From NCBI RefSeq assembly GCF_003390335.1, contig NZ_QUOU01000001.1, forward strand, positions 2,356,001 to 2,420,000: a stretch of 64,000 bases of DNA. The letters run 5' to 3'. The notes below the pieces were generated by a model that saw only the letters and a list, made by a program, of their open reading frames with translations, searched no databases and was not told where the DNA came from. Shown here one piece after another: positions 1 to 8,011 of the stretch; the first letter of the stretch is position 1, and each line of letters begins with the position of its first letter. Position numbers and translations under genes: made by a program. The stretch is from Thalassotalea euphylliae (GTDB taxonomy: Bacteria > Pseudomonadota > Gammaproteobacteria > Enterobacterales > Alteromonadaceae).

Positions 1-130
1 GTAAATCTCCTGCCGTAACATAGGAAATTACAGCAAATACAAAAGTAATCGGCACAACATAATAACCGACATCAACCATTGATTTTAACAGAGCATTATA
101 TGACCTGTTTTCTGGCGTGTGAAATTTCAT
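1..130 (-). CDS. Partial membrane protein (N-terminus only)
   Basis: The first 43 residues of a protein that runs off the left edge. It starts with ATG at 130 and has a GAGG ribosome-binding site 6 nt upstream. After a short polar start (MKFHTPENRSYNALL) comes a hydrophobic stretch (YYVVPITFVFAVISYV) that looks like a first membrane segment, so an inner-membrane protein is likely. The family cannot be told from so little. The IS30 element at 183 begins only about 50 nt upstream of the start codon and has probably separated the gene from its original promoter. Confidence 0.5.
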   Translation of the reverse strand, partial: MKFHTPENRSYNALLKSMVDVGYYVVPITFVFAVISYVTAGDL

Positions 131-182
131 AAATAACCTCTTTGGGCACAAAAAATAAACCAATAGGTTACTTGAATTCAAC

Positions 183-1242
183 TAATAAGTGCAATCGTTT
201 ATGCAGCCACTAATTTCTCTGGCTGACCGGTAAATAATTCATAAGGTGTTTTATAACCTCTTGTCTTTCTTGGGCGGTGATTGAGCTTATCAACTGCCGC
301 CTGAATTTCTTCTTCACTAAGCGCCATAAAGTCTGTGCCTTTGGGAAAGTAACGTCGCAGTAAACCGTTAGTATTCTCATTGATACCTCGCTCCCACGAA
401 GCGTAAGGGTGGGCGAAGTACACATCCGCTTCTAGCGCTTGAGCAATTCGCTCATGTTGAGCAAATTCTTTACCATTATCGAAGGTAATCGTCAGTACCT
501 TTTCTTTGAGTGGCATAACACTATCAATGATAGCGTCTGCTGTAATATCAGCATGTTTGCTCTCAATACGCCTAACAACGGTATAAAGTGTCTTTCGCTC
601 AACCAGTGTGACAAAGGCGTGTTGGCGCCCTTTTCCTATAACAGTATCACCTTCCCAATCACCAAGACGAGATTTTGTGTCAACTACCGCTGGGCGTTCA
701 TCAATACCGACACGGTTCACAAGTTGGCCACGCTTACTATAGCGGCCATAGCGTTTTTGGTATTTTTTACCTGCTCTGGTGAGAGATTTATACAGTTGAC
801 CACCTTGGGCTTTATCCTGATAAATATAGCGGTAAATACTCTCATGGTGCAGGGAAAGCTTTTCTTCTAATTTAATCCGTCCAGTAATTTGCTCTGGGCT
901 AAAGTCTTGCTCAAGCAACCACTTAATCCAACCTTGGACCTGCTCTGTGATTTTGACTGACTTAGTAGCCGATTGACGTCTTTGTTTAGCCAATTGGTGA
1001 GCTTGTTTTGGTCGATAGCCCCTCAATCCTTTATTGCGTCGTATCTCGCGTGAAATGGATGACGGACTGCGCTCTAAAATTTCAGCTATCTCTTTTTGAC
1101 TATGTTTTGCTTTTAACAAAGCGTAAATCTGGTATCGTTCAGCTTGTGTCAGCTGTTTGTAGTTCATAAGGCTATTTCCTTTGGCGAGAAAGTAGCCGAA
1201 CTATAACAGCTGGCCACCTAACCTGAGAAATTGCACTTATTA
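183..1242 (-). mobile_element. IS30-family insertion sequence
   Basis: A 13-bp inverted repeat (TAATAAGTGCAAT at 183-195, its complement at 1230-1242) brackets one transposase gene. The element of about 1.06 kb is a normal size for IS30. Similarity between the ends fades beyond the 13 bp, and I see no convincing target duplication, so the outer boundaries may be off by a few bases. The transposase is full length with all DDE residues, so the element may still be active. Confidence 0.85.
199..1167 (-). CDS. IS30-family transposase
   Basis: A 322-residue DDE transposase that cuts and joins the ends of its own element. The N-terminus (about 1-45) is the IS30 helix-turn-helix (MNYKQLTQAERYQIYAL, then SPSSISREIRRN). 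The catalytic core is complete: D174 in GDWEGDTVIG, D230 in TFDNGKEF and E264 in GINENTNGLLRR. An AAAGGA ribosome-binding site lies about 9 nt before the ATG. The length is usual for the family and there is no frameshift. Family assignment is firm. Confidence 0.95.
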   Translation of the reverse strand: MNYKQLTQAERYQIYALLKAKHSQKEIAEILERSPSSISREIRRNKGLRGYRPKQAHQLAKQRRQSATKSVKITEQVQGWIKWLLEQDFSPEQITGRIKLEEKLSLHHESIYRYIYQDKAQGGQLYKSLTRAGKKYQKRYGRYSKRGQLVNRVGIDERPAVVDTKSRLGDWEGDTVIGKGRQHAFVTLVERKTLYTVVRRIESKHADITADAIIDSVMPLKEKVLTITFDNGKEFAQHERIAQALEADVYFAHPYASWERGINENTNGLLRRYFPKGTDFMALSEEEIQAAVDKLNHRPRKTRGYKTPYELFTGQPEKLVAA

Positions 1243-1349
1243 TGCGAATCTAAGTTACGTTTAAATAACTGTAACCGCATAAAGTTAATGTAAGGGCAAT
1301 TTTCCGGATTTGCCTAATACATACAGTTTCGGCTTAACAGTAATATTGT

Positions 1350-1440
1350 GTAAAAAGAGGGCGATCTTTTTGCTAAAAATCAAGAAAAGTAAAGACTTCA
1401 AGCTGCGCTAGAACCTTGGCAACTTTTCTGATTTTGTCGT
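1350..1440. repeat. Structured repeat, copy A (left flank of toxin cassette)
   Basis: A ~90 bp segment that recurs imperfectly at 6693-6782 in the same orientation. It contains an inverted repeat, ATCAAGAAAAGT (1379-1390) against ACTTTTCTGAT (1422-1432), with a loop of about 31 nt holding GCGCTAGA. In the other copy the arms change together (AGAAAAGT/ACTTTTCT here, AGAAAAAT/ATTTTTCT there), so pairing is kept. A second small dyad (AAAAAGA/TCTTTTT) precedes it. It lies just after the last immunity gene, so a transcription terminator is possible, but the matching copy upstream of the cassette points to a boundary or recombination site. Confidence 0.6.
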
Positions 1441-1468
1441 TATAATTTTTCATTAAGCATTTATATAG

Positions 1469-2107
1469 CTATCTATATTCCATACCTTTTTTATATTCAG
1501 AAACTTTATATAACTTTATGCCCGTTGCATTTTCTTCTCTAAAAATATCAGCGATTTTTTGATGAATAAAAACGTAACCGGTATTGTCTCCCCCAATTTT
1601 AAATATTAGTCGTTTTTCCTCAGGAATTTTATCAAGCACTTCCTGCGATAGAGCGTATTTTTTGACTGGCAATCTATCAGCGTAGGGATTTTCCTGCAAT
1701 TTCCTTTGACCTATCTTTGATAAAACAGACTTTTCTCTATCAAGGCAGTCAAGTTTCCCCCAGAAATTCATGCACCAGTAATTTTCGTGATATTGCCCTT
1801 CATCATCAATGTAAACCGCGGGGTAGAGTTGCATATCCACGAAATCAAAATACTTTAAACGGTCTCTGATTTCATTGCTAATGATCGGAATAGTTCCTTT
1901 TAGCATCACAGAAGGGAGCTTGTGCTTGATACCATTTGCAATGTCATCTTCTCTGTAACTGTTTTCAAAAAAAAGAGGCTCTTGACCAATAGTCAATTTT
2001 TTATAGCCGAAGCTCCTATCTATCGATTTTTGCAATGCACTTACATACAGGGCTTCATCATTAAAATCGTCTAACACAATATAATATTGTTCATCATAAT
2101 TGTTCAT
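1469..2107 (-). CDS. Imm11/DUF1629-like immunity protein, paralogue 3
   Basis: A 212-residue cytosolic protein, last of three tandem paralogues downstream of the AHH nuclease. It shares with its neighbours the block GQEPLFFENSYRE near residue 40, the centre YPAVYIDDEG..HENYWCMNFWG.LDCLDREKS, and the C-terminal KIGGDNTGYVFIHQKIADIF. The pattern matches my memory of the Imm11 (DUF1629) family of polymorphic-toxin immunity proteins; that assignment is by motif and context only. It presumably binds and blocks a nuclease toxin. The gap to the upstream paralogue is 20 nt, so the three are very likely one operon with the toxin. Confidence 0.65.
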   Translation of the reverse strand: MNNYDEQYYIVLDDFNDEALYVSALQKSIDRSFGYKKLTIGQEPLFFENSYREDDIANGIKHKLPSVMLKGTIPIISNEIRDRLKYFDFVDMQLYPAVYIDDEGQYHENYWCMNFWGKLDCLDREKSVLSKIGQRKLQENPYADRLPVKKYALSQEVLDKIPEEKRLIFKIGGDNTGYVFIHQKIADIFREENATGIKLYKVSEYKKGMEYR

Positions 2108-2127
2108 TGGAATAGCAAGACGCTTAG

Positions 2128-2751
2128 TTACCGATACTGCATACCATCTTCAAAGTCTGCGACTTTAAATAGCTCGATACCCGTCGCATTTTCTGCTTTA
2201 AAAATATCGGCAATTTTTTGATGGATAAAAACATAACCCATATCATCCCCACCCATTTTAAATATTAGTCGGTCTTGCTCTGGGATTTCATCAAGGATTT
2301 GCTCTGATAGTGAATACTGCTTTACTGATAGATCATCAGCCAATGGGTCTTCCAATAAATCTTCTTGGCTACTTTTATAGAAAATAGACTTCTCTCTATC
2401 TAGGCAATCAAGCCGACCCCCAAAATTCATACACCAGTAATTTTCGTGATAGTGGCCTTCATCATCAATATAAACTGCTGGATATAGCTGCATATCGACA
2501 AAATTAAAGTATTTTAGCCGATCGCGTATTTGATTATTAACAATAGGAGTTGGTGCATCAAACAGTATACTTGGTAAAACGTGTTTGATACCTTCTTTAT
2601 AGCTATTTTCAAAGAATAATGGTTCTTGGCCTAAGGTTAATCGCTCGAATTCAAAATCTCTATCTGCTGACCTTTCCAATGCTTTGATATACAAAGCATC
2701 TTCTCGAGATTCGTTGCGAACTATGTAATATTCATCATTGTAGTTTTTCAT
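2128..2751 (-). CDS. Imm11/DUF1629-like immunity protein, paralogue 2
   Basis: A 207-residue protein, middle of the three immunity-like paralogues. It keeps the shared centre (QLYPAVYIDDEGHYHENYWC, then MNFGGRLDCLDREKS) and the tail (KMGGDDMGYVFIHQKIADIF). By eye it is closest to paralogue 3. It lacks about four residues after FFENSYK that both neighbours have. No signal peptide or membrane segment is seen, consistent with a cytosolic neutraliser of a DNA-cutting toxin. Diverged copies of this kind usually cover variant toxins from related strains, which is inference here. Confidence 0.65.
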   Translation of the reverse strand: MKNYNDEYYIVRNESREDALYIKALERSADRDFEFERLTLGQEPLFFENSYKEGIKHVLPSILFDAPTPIVNNQIRDRLKYFNFVDMQLYPAVYIDDEGHYHENYWCMNFGGRLDCLDREKSIFYKSSQEDLLEDPLADDLSVKQYSLSEQILDEIPEQDRLIFKMGGDDMGYVFIHQKIADIFKAENATGIELFKVADFEDGMQYR

Positions 2752-2775
2752 ACTGCTAGGATCAGTGTTTAACGC

Positions 2776-3411
2776 TTAAAACTGCATACCTTCCTCAAAG
2801 TCCGCTACTTTGACTAAATTTACGCCGGATGCTTGTTCTTCATTAAAAATATCGGCAATTTTTTGATGCACAAAGATATATTTAATACCACCTTCTTGCT
2901 TGAATATTAGTCGCTCTTCTTCCGGTATTTCATCTAACACCTTACTGTCTAAGTGGTACTTATATATATCACAGCCATCCATATAGTCAGGATCTAACAT
3001 CTCTTCAGCGGTGAATTTCTCAATTTTTGATTTCTCTCTATCCCAACAGTCCAGCTCTTCCCAGAAGTTCATACACCAATAATTTTCATGGAATGTACCA
3101 TTATCATCAACATAAACAGCTGGATACAGTTGCATACCAACAAAGTTAAAGAATTTTAAACGGTCTCTAACACGAGTATTAACAATTGGTGTTACCCCTT
3201 GTAGTAAAACATCGGTAATGGGGCGCGTTATGCCATTTTGAATATCTTCTTCTTTGTAGCCATTTTCAAAAAATAGTGGCTCTTGCCCCCAGATTAGTCG
3301 CTCAAAGCTGTAATCTCTATCAGCGGACTTTTGAAAGGCCGTTGGATATAGTGTTTGGTCATTGTATGGTTTTAACAAAATGTAGTATTCATTATTGTAA
3401 TCGTGACTCAT
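2776..3411 (-). CDS. Imm11/DUF1629-like immunity protein, paralogue 1 (next to toxin)
   Basis: A 211-residue protein whose start codon lies 2 nt after the stop of the AHH nuclease gene, so translation of the two is probably coupled. It carries the family blocks GQEPLFFENGYKEEDI, YPAVYVDDNGTFHENYWCMN, EELDCWDREKS and YIFVHQKIADIF. It is the most diverged of the three (CWDREKS instead of CLDREKS). Its position makes it the best candidate for the cognate immunity protein of the nuclease. The Imm11/DUF1629 name rests on remembered motifs. Confidence 0.7.
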   Translation of the reverse strand: MSHDYNNEYYILLKPYNDQTLYPTAFQKSADRDYSFERLIWGQEPLFFENGYKEEDIQNGITRPITDVLLQGVTPIVNTRVRDRLKFFNFVGMQLYPAVYVDDNGTFHENYWCMNFWEELDCWDREKSKIEKFTAEEMLDPDYMDGCDIYKYHLDSKVLDEIPEEERLIFKQEGGIKYIFVHQKIADIFNEEQASGVNLVKVADFEEGMQF

Positions 3412-3413
3412 GA

Positions 3414-4097
3414 TTAACTTCCTACCTTTAGTTGGTAATGAGATTTGGTATAATTCATTGTTTGCGAGACTTTACGTTTTTCAGCATAAGGATTTAGATA
3501 GTTTATTTGCCCAACATGAGAGCGTTCATGGTGGCATCTAACAAGGCTACCCTCACACTCTTTAACCTCGTTTTGATTTGAGCAACCTACTTTACTCGAT
3601 GGTTTGAAATTTCTAAAAATAGAGGTGAGCGGTACTCGAAACTCAGCAATCCGTTTTAGTATCTTGACACTCTCTTTATCAACTCTCTGCTGAACTTCAC
3701 TACTATCTTCCTGTGTCCTTAGAGTACATTTGCGAAGTTGGCCTTTTATTTTTTCTATAGAAGCAGTCACCTGATCGTGATAAGGCTTTTGATCTGGCAA
3801 GGCATAGGTATGGTCGCCTCGGTGCAGTTGCACTCTGAGCTGACATGCCCCTTGAAGTGTGCTCGGCAGGAAAACTAAGTTTTCTACCAAATTAATGTTA
3901 TAACCCTTATGCACAAGCAAATCTCTCATTTTTGCCAACTTGACCGCTTCTTTTGAAACCAAATGGTGTGCTGCCATATGAATACCATTGTTAAATGGGT
4001 GATTGTCATTATTCATGATTTCTCGTTGCAGTCGGTCACGGTACTTTGTGTCTTTATCAACAGTACCTTCTATTTGATTATCTATCTGGTCGCTCAT
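3414..4097 (-). CDS. AHH-family nuclease toxin (separate polypeptide)
   Basis: A 227-residue protein with the AHH/HNH-Endo VII hallmark: the AHH triplet at 43-45 in HMAAHHLVSKEA, then GYNINLVENLVFLPS (65-79), H92/H96 in QLHRGDHTY and H107 in YHDQV. The family cuts nucleic acid and is common in type VI-delivered and other polymorphic toxins. Here the toxin is its own gene with an AAGGA ribosome-binding site and an ATG at 4097, 11 nt after the stop of the carrier gene, rather than the tail of a long protein. The C-terminal half (about 120-227) is rich in Cys, His, Lys and Arg and is unassigned. The immunity gene follows directly. Confidence 0.75.
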   Translation of the reverse strand: MSDQIDNQIEGTVDKDTKYRDRLQREIMNNDNHPFNNGIHMAAHHLVSKEAVKLAKMRDLLVHKGYNINLVENLVFLPSTLQGACQLRVQLHRGDHTYALPDQKPYHDQVTASIEKIKGQLRKCTLRTQEDSSEVQQRVDKESVKILKRIAEFRVPLTSIFRNFKPSSKVGCSNQNEVKECEGSLVRCHHERSHVGQINYLNPYAEKRKVSQTMNYTKSHYQLKVGS

Positions 4098-4108
4098 CAA
4101 AAGTCCTT

Positions 4109-6577
4109 TTATTCATAGTCAACCATACCGCGTAAACTGCGTGGTGTTGTATGATCTGATTTTTTACACAAACGACATTTAGTTTCACGCTTAGTCGTTT
4201 CTTTTTTCGCGGTTAATGTGGAATTGGTTTTGCCTTTAGCAGTAAGTCCTGCTGCTCTTGCTTGAGTCAGTTTTTTACCTAGGTTTTTAAGCGTTTCTGC
4301 ACTATTGGCAAAGTCTTCCACCGTTTTGCTAAAGGCGGTGATTGCCGCTTGTGCTTTATTGATTTTCTGATTGGCACCTGCGGCTTTTGCGCTGCTGGCG
4401 GCAAGCTTGGCTGCTAGCGTGGTAACGCGCGCGGCAGTGCCAACGCCGAGGGTGAAAAAGGTGGTGAGTATCAATAAACACACTTCGATGGTCAGATAGG
4501 CGCTGCCTTTGCCCGCGACAAAAGCATAAAAGTTAGGCGGAACCGCTTCCATAAACAGGCTCAGGTAAGCGATATAGGTTAACGCGCTGTCATGGTCTTC
4601 AATCAGCGCCAGCACCAAATGAAAATCTGGGCTATTTTTAATCTGCTCGGCTAATTCTGGGTCAATATCCATTAACACGGTATCGACAAAACGCTCCACC
4701 TTATTCACATCACCTTTGGCAATATCATCAAACAGGGCTAATATAGCGGCGTGATGGGTTAACAGGGCTTGCGCGTAATCGGTGGTGGCCTCGATAGCAT
4801 CGGCGGCATCTTCCACATACTGACTGGCGCTTTGTACTGCATCTGCGTATGCCTCAGTAGCCGCATCAATCGCTGCTTCGGCATTGGCTTGATACCAATT
4901 CCAGCTTAATAGGTCGTCTGTGCCGCCGTCTTCTGCCCACTCAGAGAGTTCATTGGCGCTTTGGCGCAATTGGTCAAACTTCTCGCTGGCGTATTCTGCG
5001 GTGGTGTCGTAGGCACTGCCTGCGGCAGCTTTCATGGTGCTGCCTAAGTCAATCCATGTTTGGGCTTCAAATAAATCGGCTTGGTCACCCAGCCATTTAC
5101 CGCCCCCTTGGTACAACCCTGCCATGCCGCCCATAGCGATTGCGGCATAACCATAGCTATCCCATTGGCTTTGAAAGCCAGACATGCTTGATACGGTATC
5201 ACGATAAGCACCATCGAGTTGCATTTGCAGTGATTGGCGCAGTTGTTCAATGTCACCCTCTAGCGCCTCATTACGGGCAACTTCCACCAGTACTTGCCCT
5301 TGGGGCAGGTCTTTTTGCACCGTCACCCCCGCTTCTTCGGCAGTGGCTTCTGCACTGGATAAATCGTTAACGGTAGTGCTTTTCTCACCTTCGGGATTGA
5401 GCGCGATATTTTCTTGTACCGCGTTGTTGTCAATGCTGATATTCACGTTTTCAAGCGGCAGTGGCGTTTGCCAGATATCGTCATAATAGGCTTGTACTTT
5501 GACCCAATCCGTATCAGTTTTTACCCCCAGCACTTCAATATCAATACTGTGCTCTGCGCCACTCGCAACTGCCGTCAATTGATAAAGGCCGGGGTCAAGG
5601 GTCAGGCGAGTCTCCCAGTAGCGCATCTGGTCTGGTGGTGGTTTAGGTAGGGAGATGAACTTACTGCCACTGCTTGCCCCTTGCCAGCTCACTTCCACTG
5701 AACTGGCATTGGTGATTGAACCTTCGACATGGGTATCCCAACCACTGGGGACTTTGATGGTATCACCGGCTTGTGGCGGATTGCGACGGGTAAACCCCTC
5801 GTTAAAGTTATAGGGATAAACTAACCCTGCGTCTGCTTGACCTGTATATTGCTTGGCAACCGATTCTACAGTATCAGCAGGTGTCATGGTGTGCTGACTA
5901 AAGCGCATATACACCTGTGCTGATTTTTTGAGTTCAATTTGCTCGCCCTGATTGGGTTTGTTGATAAACACATGAGGCTCTAATGCTTGCTCAGGGTCAA
6001 CACTTGCCCCTAAAAACCGTTGATTGATTTCGGCTTGAGTGAGGCCGCGTTTGTTATTTTGATTATTAACGAACGTATTTGCGCCAGTTAAGCCATTCGT
6101 TGAGGTCGATGCATTGTTAGTGGCTAAGGCACTTTGTACCGCATTGGTGATTTGGCCGCCTTGGCTCGTAATGGGGTTAGTCGCATTAAGCACATTGTTT
6201 GCACCGCCACCACCCGCAAATTTCGGCGTGTTGTTATCGACATCAAGCGCTTGGTAAGGGGCAAAGGCATAGCATTCATCAGTGTGTTGACGATATTGCG
6301 CATAACTGACTTGCTGCCAGCGTTTGTTGGTTTTGACCCAAAACATAGCGCTATGCTGGTAGCGAAATAAGTCACTTTGTCTTGGCGGGATAAGACTCCA
6401 TGCTTGATTGCGCAGCTTGCGTCGTATTTCATCCGGTAACTGGTTAAGCAGCGACGGTGGAATTGCAGTGGCTGTTATCAGTTGTTGCGGTGTGGGTGGT
6501 TCGGCGTGGCTATCGCCAATGAGTGGGTTATCCCCATGCTCGCGGCCTATGCGCGAGGGGCTAGCATCCAATGCCAT
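4109..6577 (-). CDS. LysM-like toxin carrier/delivery protein
   Basis: An 822-residue protein read from ATG 6577, chosen over an in-frame ATG 60 nt upstream because TAAAGGATTATTAATG gives a good ribosome-binding site. A LysM-like stretch lies at about 231-277 (TPADTVESVAKQYTG to PPQAGDTIKVP). A long Ala-rich, probably helical region follows. One hydrophobic segment (about 693-717, CLLILTTFFTLGVGTAARVT) precedes a basic helical tail with a CxxC pair near 801-804. No PAAR or MIX motif is seen. The layout (carrier, nuclease, immunity) suggests a contact-dependent or type VI effector chaperone. The delivery route is inference, and no secretion apparatus is in the window. Confidence 0.5.
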   Translation of the reverse strand: MALDASPSRIGREHGDNPLIGDSHAEPPTPQQLITATAIPPSLLNQLPDEIRRKLRNQAWSLIPPRQSDLFRYQHSAMFWVKTNKRWQQVSYAQYRQHTDECYAFAPYQALDVDNNTPKFAGGGGANNVLNATNPITSQGGQITNAVQSALATNNASTSTNGLTGANTFVNNQNNKRGLTQAEINQRFLGASVDPEQALEPHVFINKPNQGEQIELKKSAQVYMRFSQHTMTPADTVESVAKQYTGQADAGLVYPYNFNEGFTRRNPPQAGDTIKVPSGWDTHVEGSITNASSVEVSWQGASSGSKFISLPKPPPDQMRYWETRLTLDPGLYQLTAVASGAEHSIDIEVLGVKTDTDWVKVQAYYDDIWQTPLPLENVNISIDNNAVQENIALNPEGEKSTTVNDLSSAEATAEEAGVTVQKDLPQGQVLVEVARNEALEGDIEQLRQSLQMQLDGAYRDTVSSMSGFQSQWDSYGYAAIAMGGMAGLYQGGGKWLGDQADLFEAQTWIDLGSTMKAAAGSAYDTTAEYASEKFDQLRQSANELSEWAEDGGTDDLLSWNWYQANAEAAIDAATEAYADAVQSASQYVEDAADAIEATTDYAQALLTHHAAILALFDDIAKGDVNKVERFVDTVLMDIDPELAEQIKNSPDFHLVLALIEDHDSALTYIAYLSLFMEAVPPNFYAFVAGKGSAYLTIEVCLLILTTFFTLGVGTAARVTTLAAKLAASSAKAAGANQKINKAQAAITAFSKTVEDFANSAETLKNLGKKLTQARAAGLTAKGKTNSTLTAKKETTKRETKCRLCKKSDHTTPRSLRGMVDYE

Positions 6578-6692
6578 TAATAATCCTTTATCACAAATCC
6601 TGTCCAAGTAACGAGCAAGATTCTCGCACAACAACATAGATTGTCAATTGACATAACAAAATATTGCTATCAATGACTTGTAGATTTCTTAC

Positions 6693-6782
6693 ACAAAAAA
6701 GAGCGGTCTTGTTCGCTCAAAATCAAGAAAAATGACGGTTTCCAGCAGCGCTAGACCCTCCGCAATTTTTCTGGATTTTTTC
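6693..6782. repeat. Structured repeat, copy B (right flank of toxin cassette)
   Basis: The partner of copy A at 1350-1440, in direct orientation. The arms are ATCAAGAAAAAT (6722-6733) and ATTTTTCTGGAT (6765-6776); the loop holds CAGCGCTAGACCCT, matching CTGCGCTAGAACCT in copy A. A second dyad (GAGCG/CGCTC, about 6700-6718) precedes it. It sits upstream of the carrier gene start, on the opposite side of the cassette from copy A. Confidence 0.6.
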
Positions 6783-6875
6783 ACCCCCGCCTTAGTCGCC
6801 CTAGTCGTCAGAGGTTCATCAGCAGCGCAAACAGCGCTTCGTTAAACCTCAGCCATGATTTTAGGAGCAAAGCCC

Positions 6876-7397
6876 ATGACTAATTTTTATGAACCACGTA
6901 TCTATGTTGCAGATTTGGCCGCCTATAACGCCGGACACCTTCACGGTGTTTGGGTTAATGCCGCCGATGGTGAAGAGTTTATCAATGAGCAAATTCAAGC
7001 CATGTTACAGGAAAGCCCTGTTAATGATGCAGAAGAATGGGCTATTCATGACCATGAGAATTTTGATGGTATTGACATCTCAGAGCATGAAAGCCTTGAG
7101 CGTATTATTGATTACGTGTGTTTTCTTAATGAATACCCGGATATTGGTGGTGCGTTATTAAACCATTTCAACAATAACCTTGACAAAGCCAATACCGCCG
7201 CAAGTGACCACTATCACGGATGTTTTTCGTCAGTTGCTGACTTTGCACAAGAACTAACGCAGGACACAACCGAAATTCCCAAGCAACTCGCGTATTACAT
7301 CGACTATCAAAGTATGGCGCGTGACATGGAGCTGAATGGCGATATCTTCACCATAGAAGATGAAAATGGCTCTGTTCACGTGTTTTGGAACCACTAG
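6876..7397 (+). CDS. ardA: Antirestriction protein ArdA
   Basis: A 173-residue, very acidic protein. ArdA mimics bent B-form DNA and blocks type I restriction enzymes (and often the matching methylase), protecting incoming mobile DNA. Family signatures are PRIYVADLAAYNAGHLHGVW near the N-terminus, the EEWAIHDHENFDGIDI block and ESLERIIDYVCFLNEY. The ATG at 6876 is preferred over one at 6855 because TTAGGAG lies 8 nt upstream. Six bases after its stop comes the ribosome-binding region of a small partner gene. Presence of ardA marks this segment as a mobile element. Confidence 0.9.
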   Translation: MTNFYEPRIYVADLAAYNAGHLHGVWVNAADGEEFINEQIQAMLQESPVNDAEEWAIHDHENFDGIDISEHESLERIIDYVCFLNEYPDIGGALLNHFNNNLDKANTAASDHYHGCFSSVADFAQELTQDTTEIPKQLAYYIDYQSMARDMELNGDIFTIEDENGSVHVFWNH

Positions 7398-7409
7398 GAG
7401 GGCTTGAAT

Positions 7410-7700
7410 ATGAAATCGATTTTAAAAGCTCTTTGGCATGACAAGCGTGTTACCGTTTCGATTAATGAGTTCTATATCATAGATGGCTTTAACAGATGCT
7501 TTCGCATGAAAATATGTGTTGAAAGCACCTGTTTGTTACCGTCAAAATTTACTAGAGGGGCAACCCATATCGCCAATATGGATATTGTTGAAACACTGGG
7601 CGGCTTGCCGCGTTATGTGGCAAAAATACTGGATGATACGGCAAGGCAAGAGCACACGCGCCGCACCAAACCAATTGTTCAGCAGCTTCGTTTATTTTGA
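7410..7700 (+). CDS. Small hypothetical protein downstream of ardA
   Basis: A 96-residue basic protein starting at ATG 7410, with AGGAGGG 7 nt upstream, an unusually strong ribosome-binding site. It directly follows ardA and is probably co-transcribed. I do not recognise the family. No membrane segment or signal peptide is seen; the C-terminal part (YVAKILDDTARQEHTRRTKP) looks helical and charged. A role in the same anti-defence function as ArdA is only guilt by association. Confidence 0.55.
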   Translation: MKSILKALWHDKRVTVSINEFYIIDGFNRCFRMKICVESTCLLPSKFTRGATHIANMDIVETLGGLPRYVAKILDDTARQEHTRRTKPIVQQLRLF

Positions 7701-7851
7701 TTGGCGGTTGTATTTAGGGCAAGAGGTGTATACATCTGATAACAGGTTGTTTGGTGTTTGCACCATCACTGCCGCTTTTCAGTCTCACACGATTTATAAC
7801 ATCAGTGGAGACTGTTAAAGAAAGGCAGGTGATTGAATGTGAGCAAAGAAA

Positions 7852-7874
7852 AAGGGACATTTCGACTGTCCCTT
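7852..7874. terminator. Hairpin after the ardA operon
   Basis: A perfect 7-bp stem, AAGGGAC (7852-7858) against GTCCCTT (7868-7874), with a 9-nt loop. A run of A precedes it and only a weak T-run follows, so it could stop transcription from either side. The rest of 7701-8011 holds no convincing gene. A second short dyad (GTCTC/GAGAC) lies near 7780-7812 and another (CAGAT/ATCTG) near 7884-7910. Confidence 0.4.
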
Positions 7875-8011
7875 AATCTGAAATGCAGATGGATAAAGAT
7901 TTCTATCTGTATTTCCAAATAAACCTAGGTGTCGCTCAGGACTGGCGTTTTGGGCGGCACCGTCTTTAATTATATGCCGCTTTTCTTAACCAAAAGTCAA
8001 TGAAAAAGCGC

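Noticed and set aside
439..870. Long frame on the opposite strand of the IS30 transposase
   Set aside because: It is a shadow of the transposase gene; the transposase has all family motifs.
1350..1440. Simple rho-independent terminator of the immunity operon
   Set aside because: The stem is AT-rich with a ~30-nt loop and no T-run in the right place, and the matching copy lies upstream of the cassette where no terminator is needed. Not fully excluded.
7516..7818. A 100-codon frame overlapping the gene after ardA
   Set aside because: It is out of frame with the well-supported 96-residue gene, lacks a good ribosome-binding site and has unusual residue composition.
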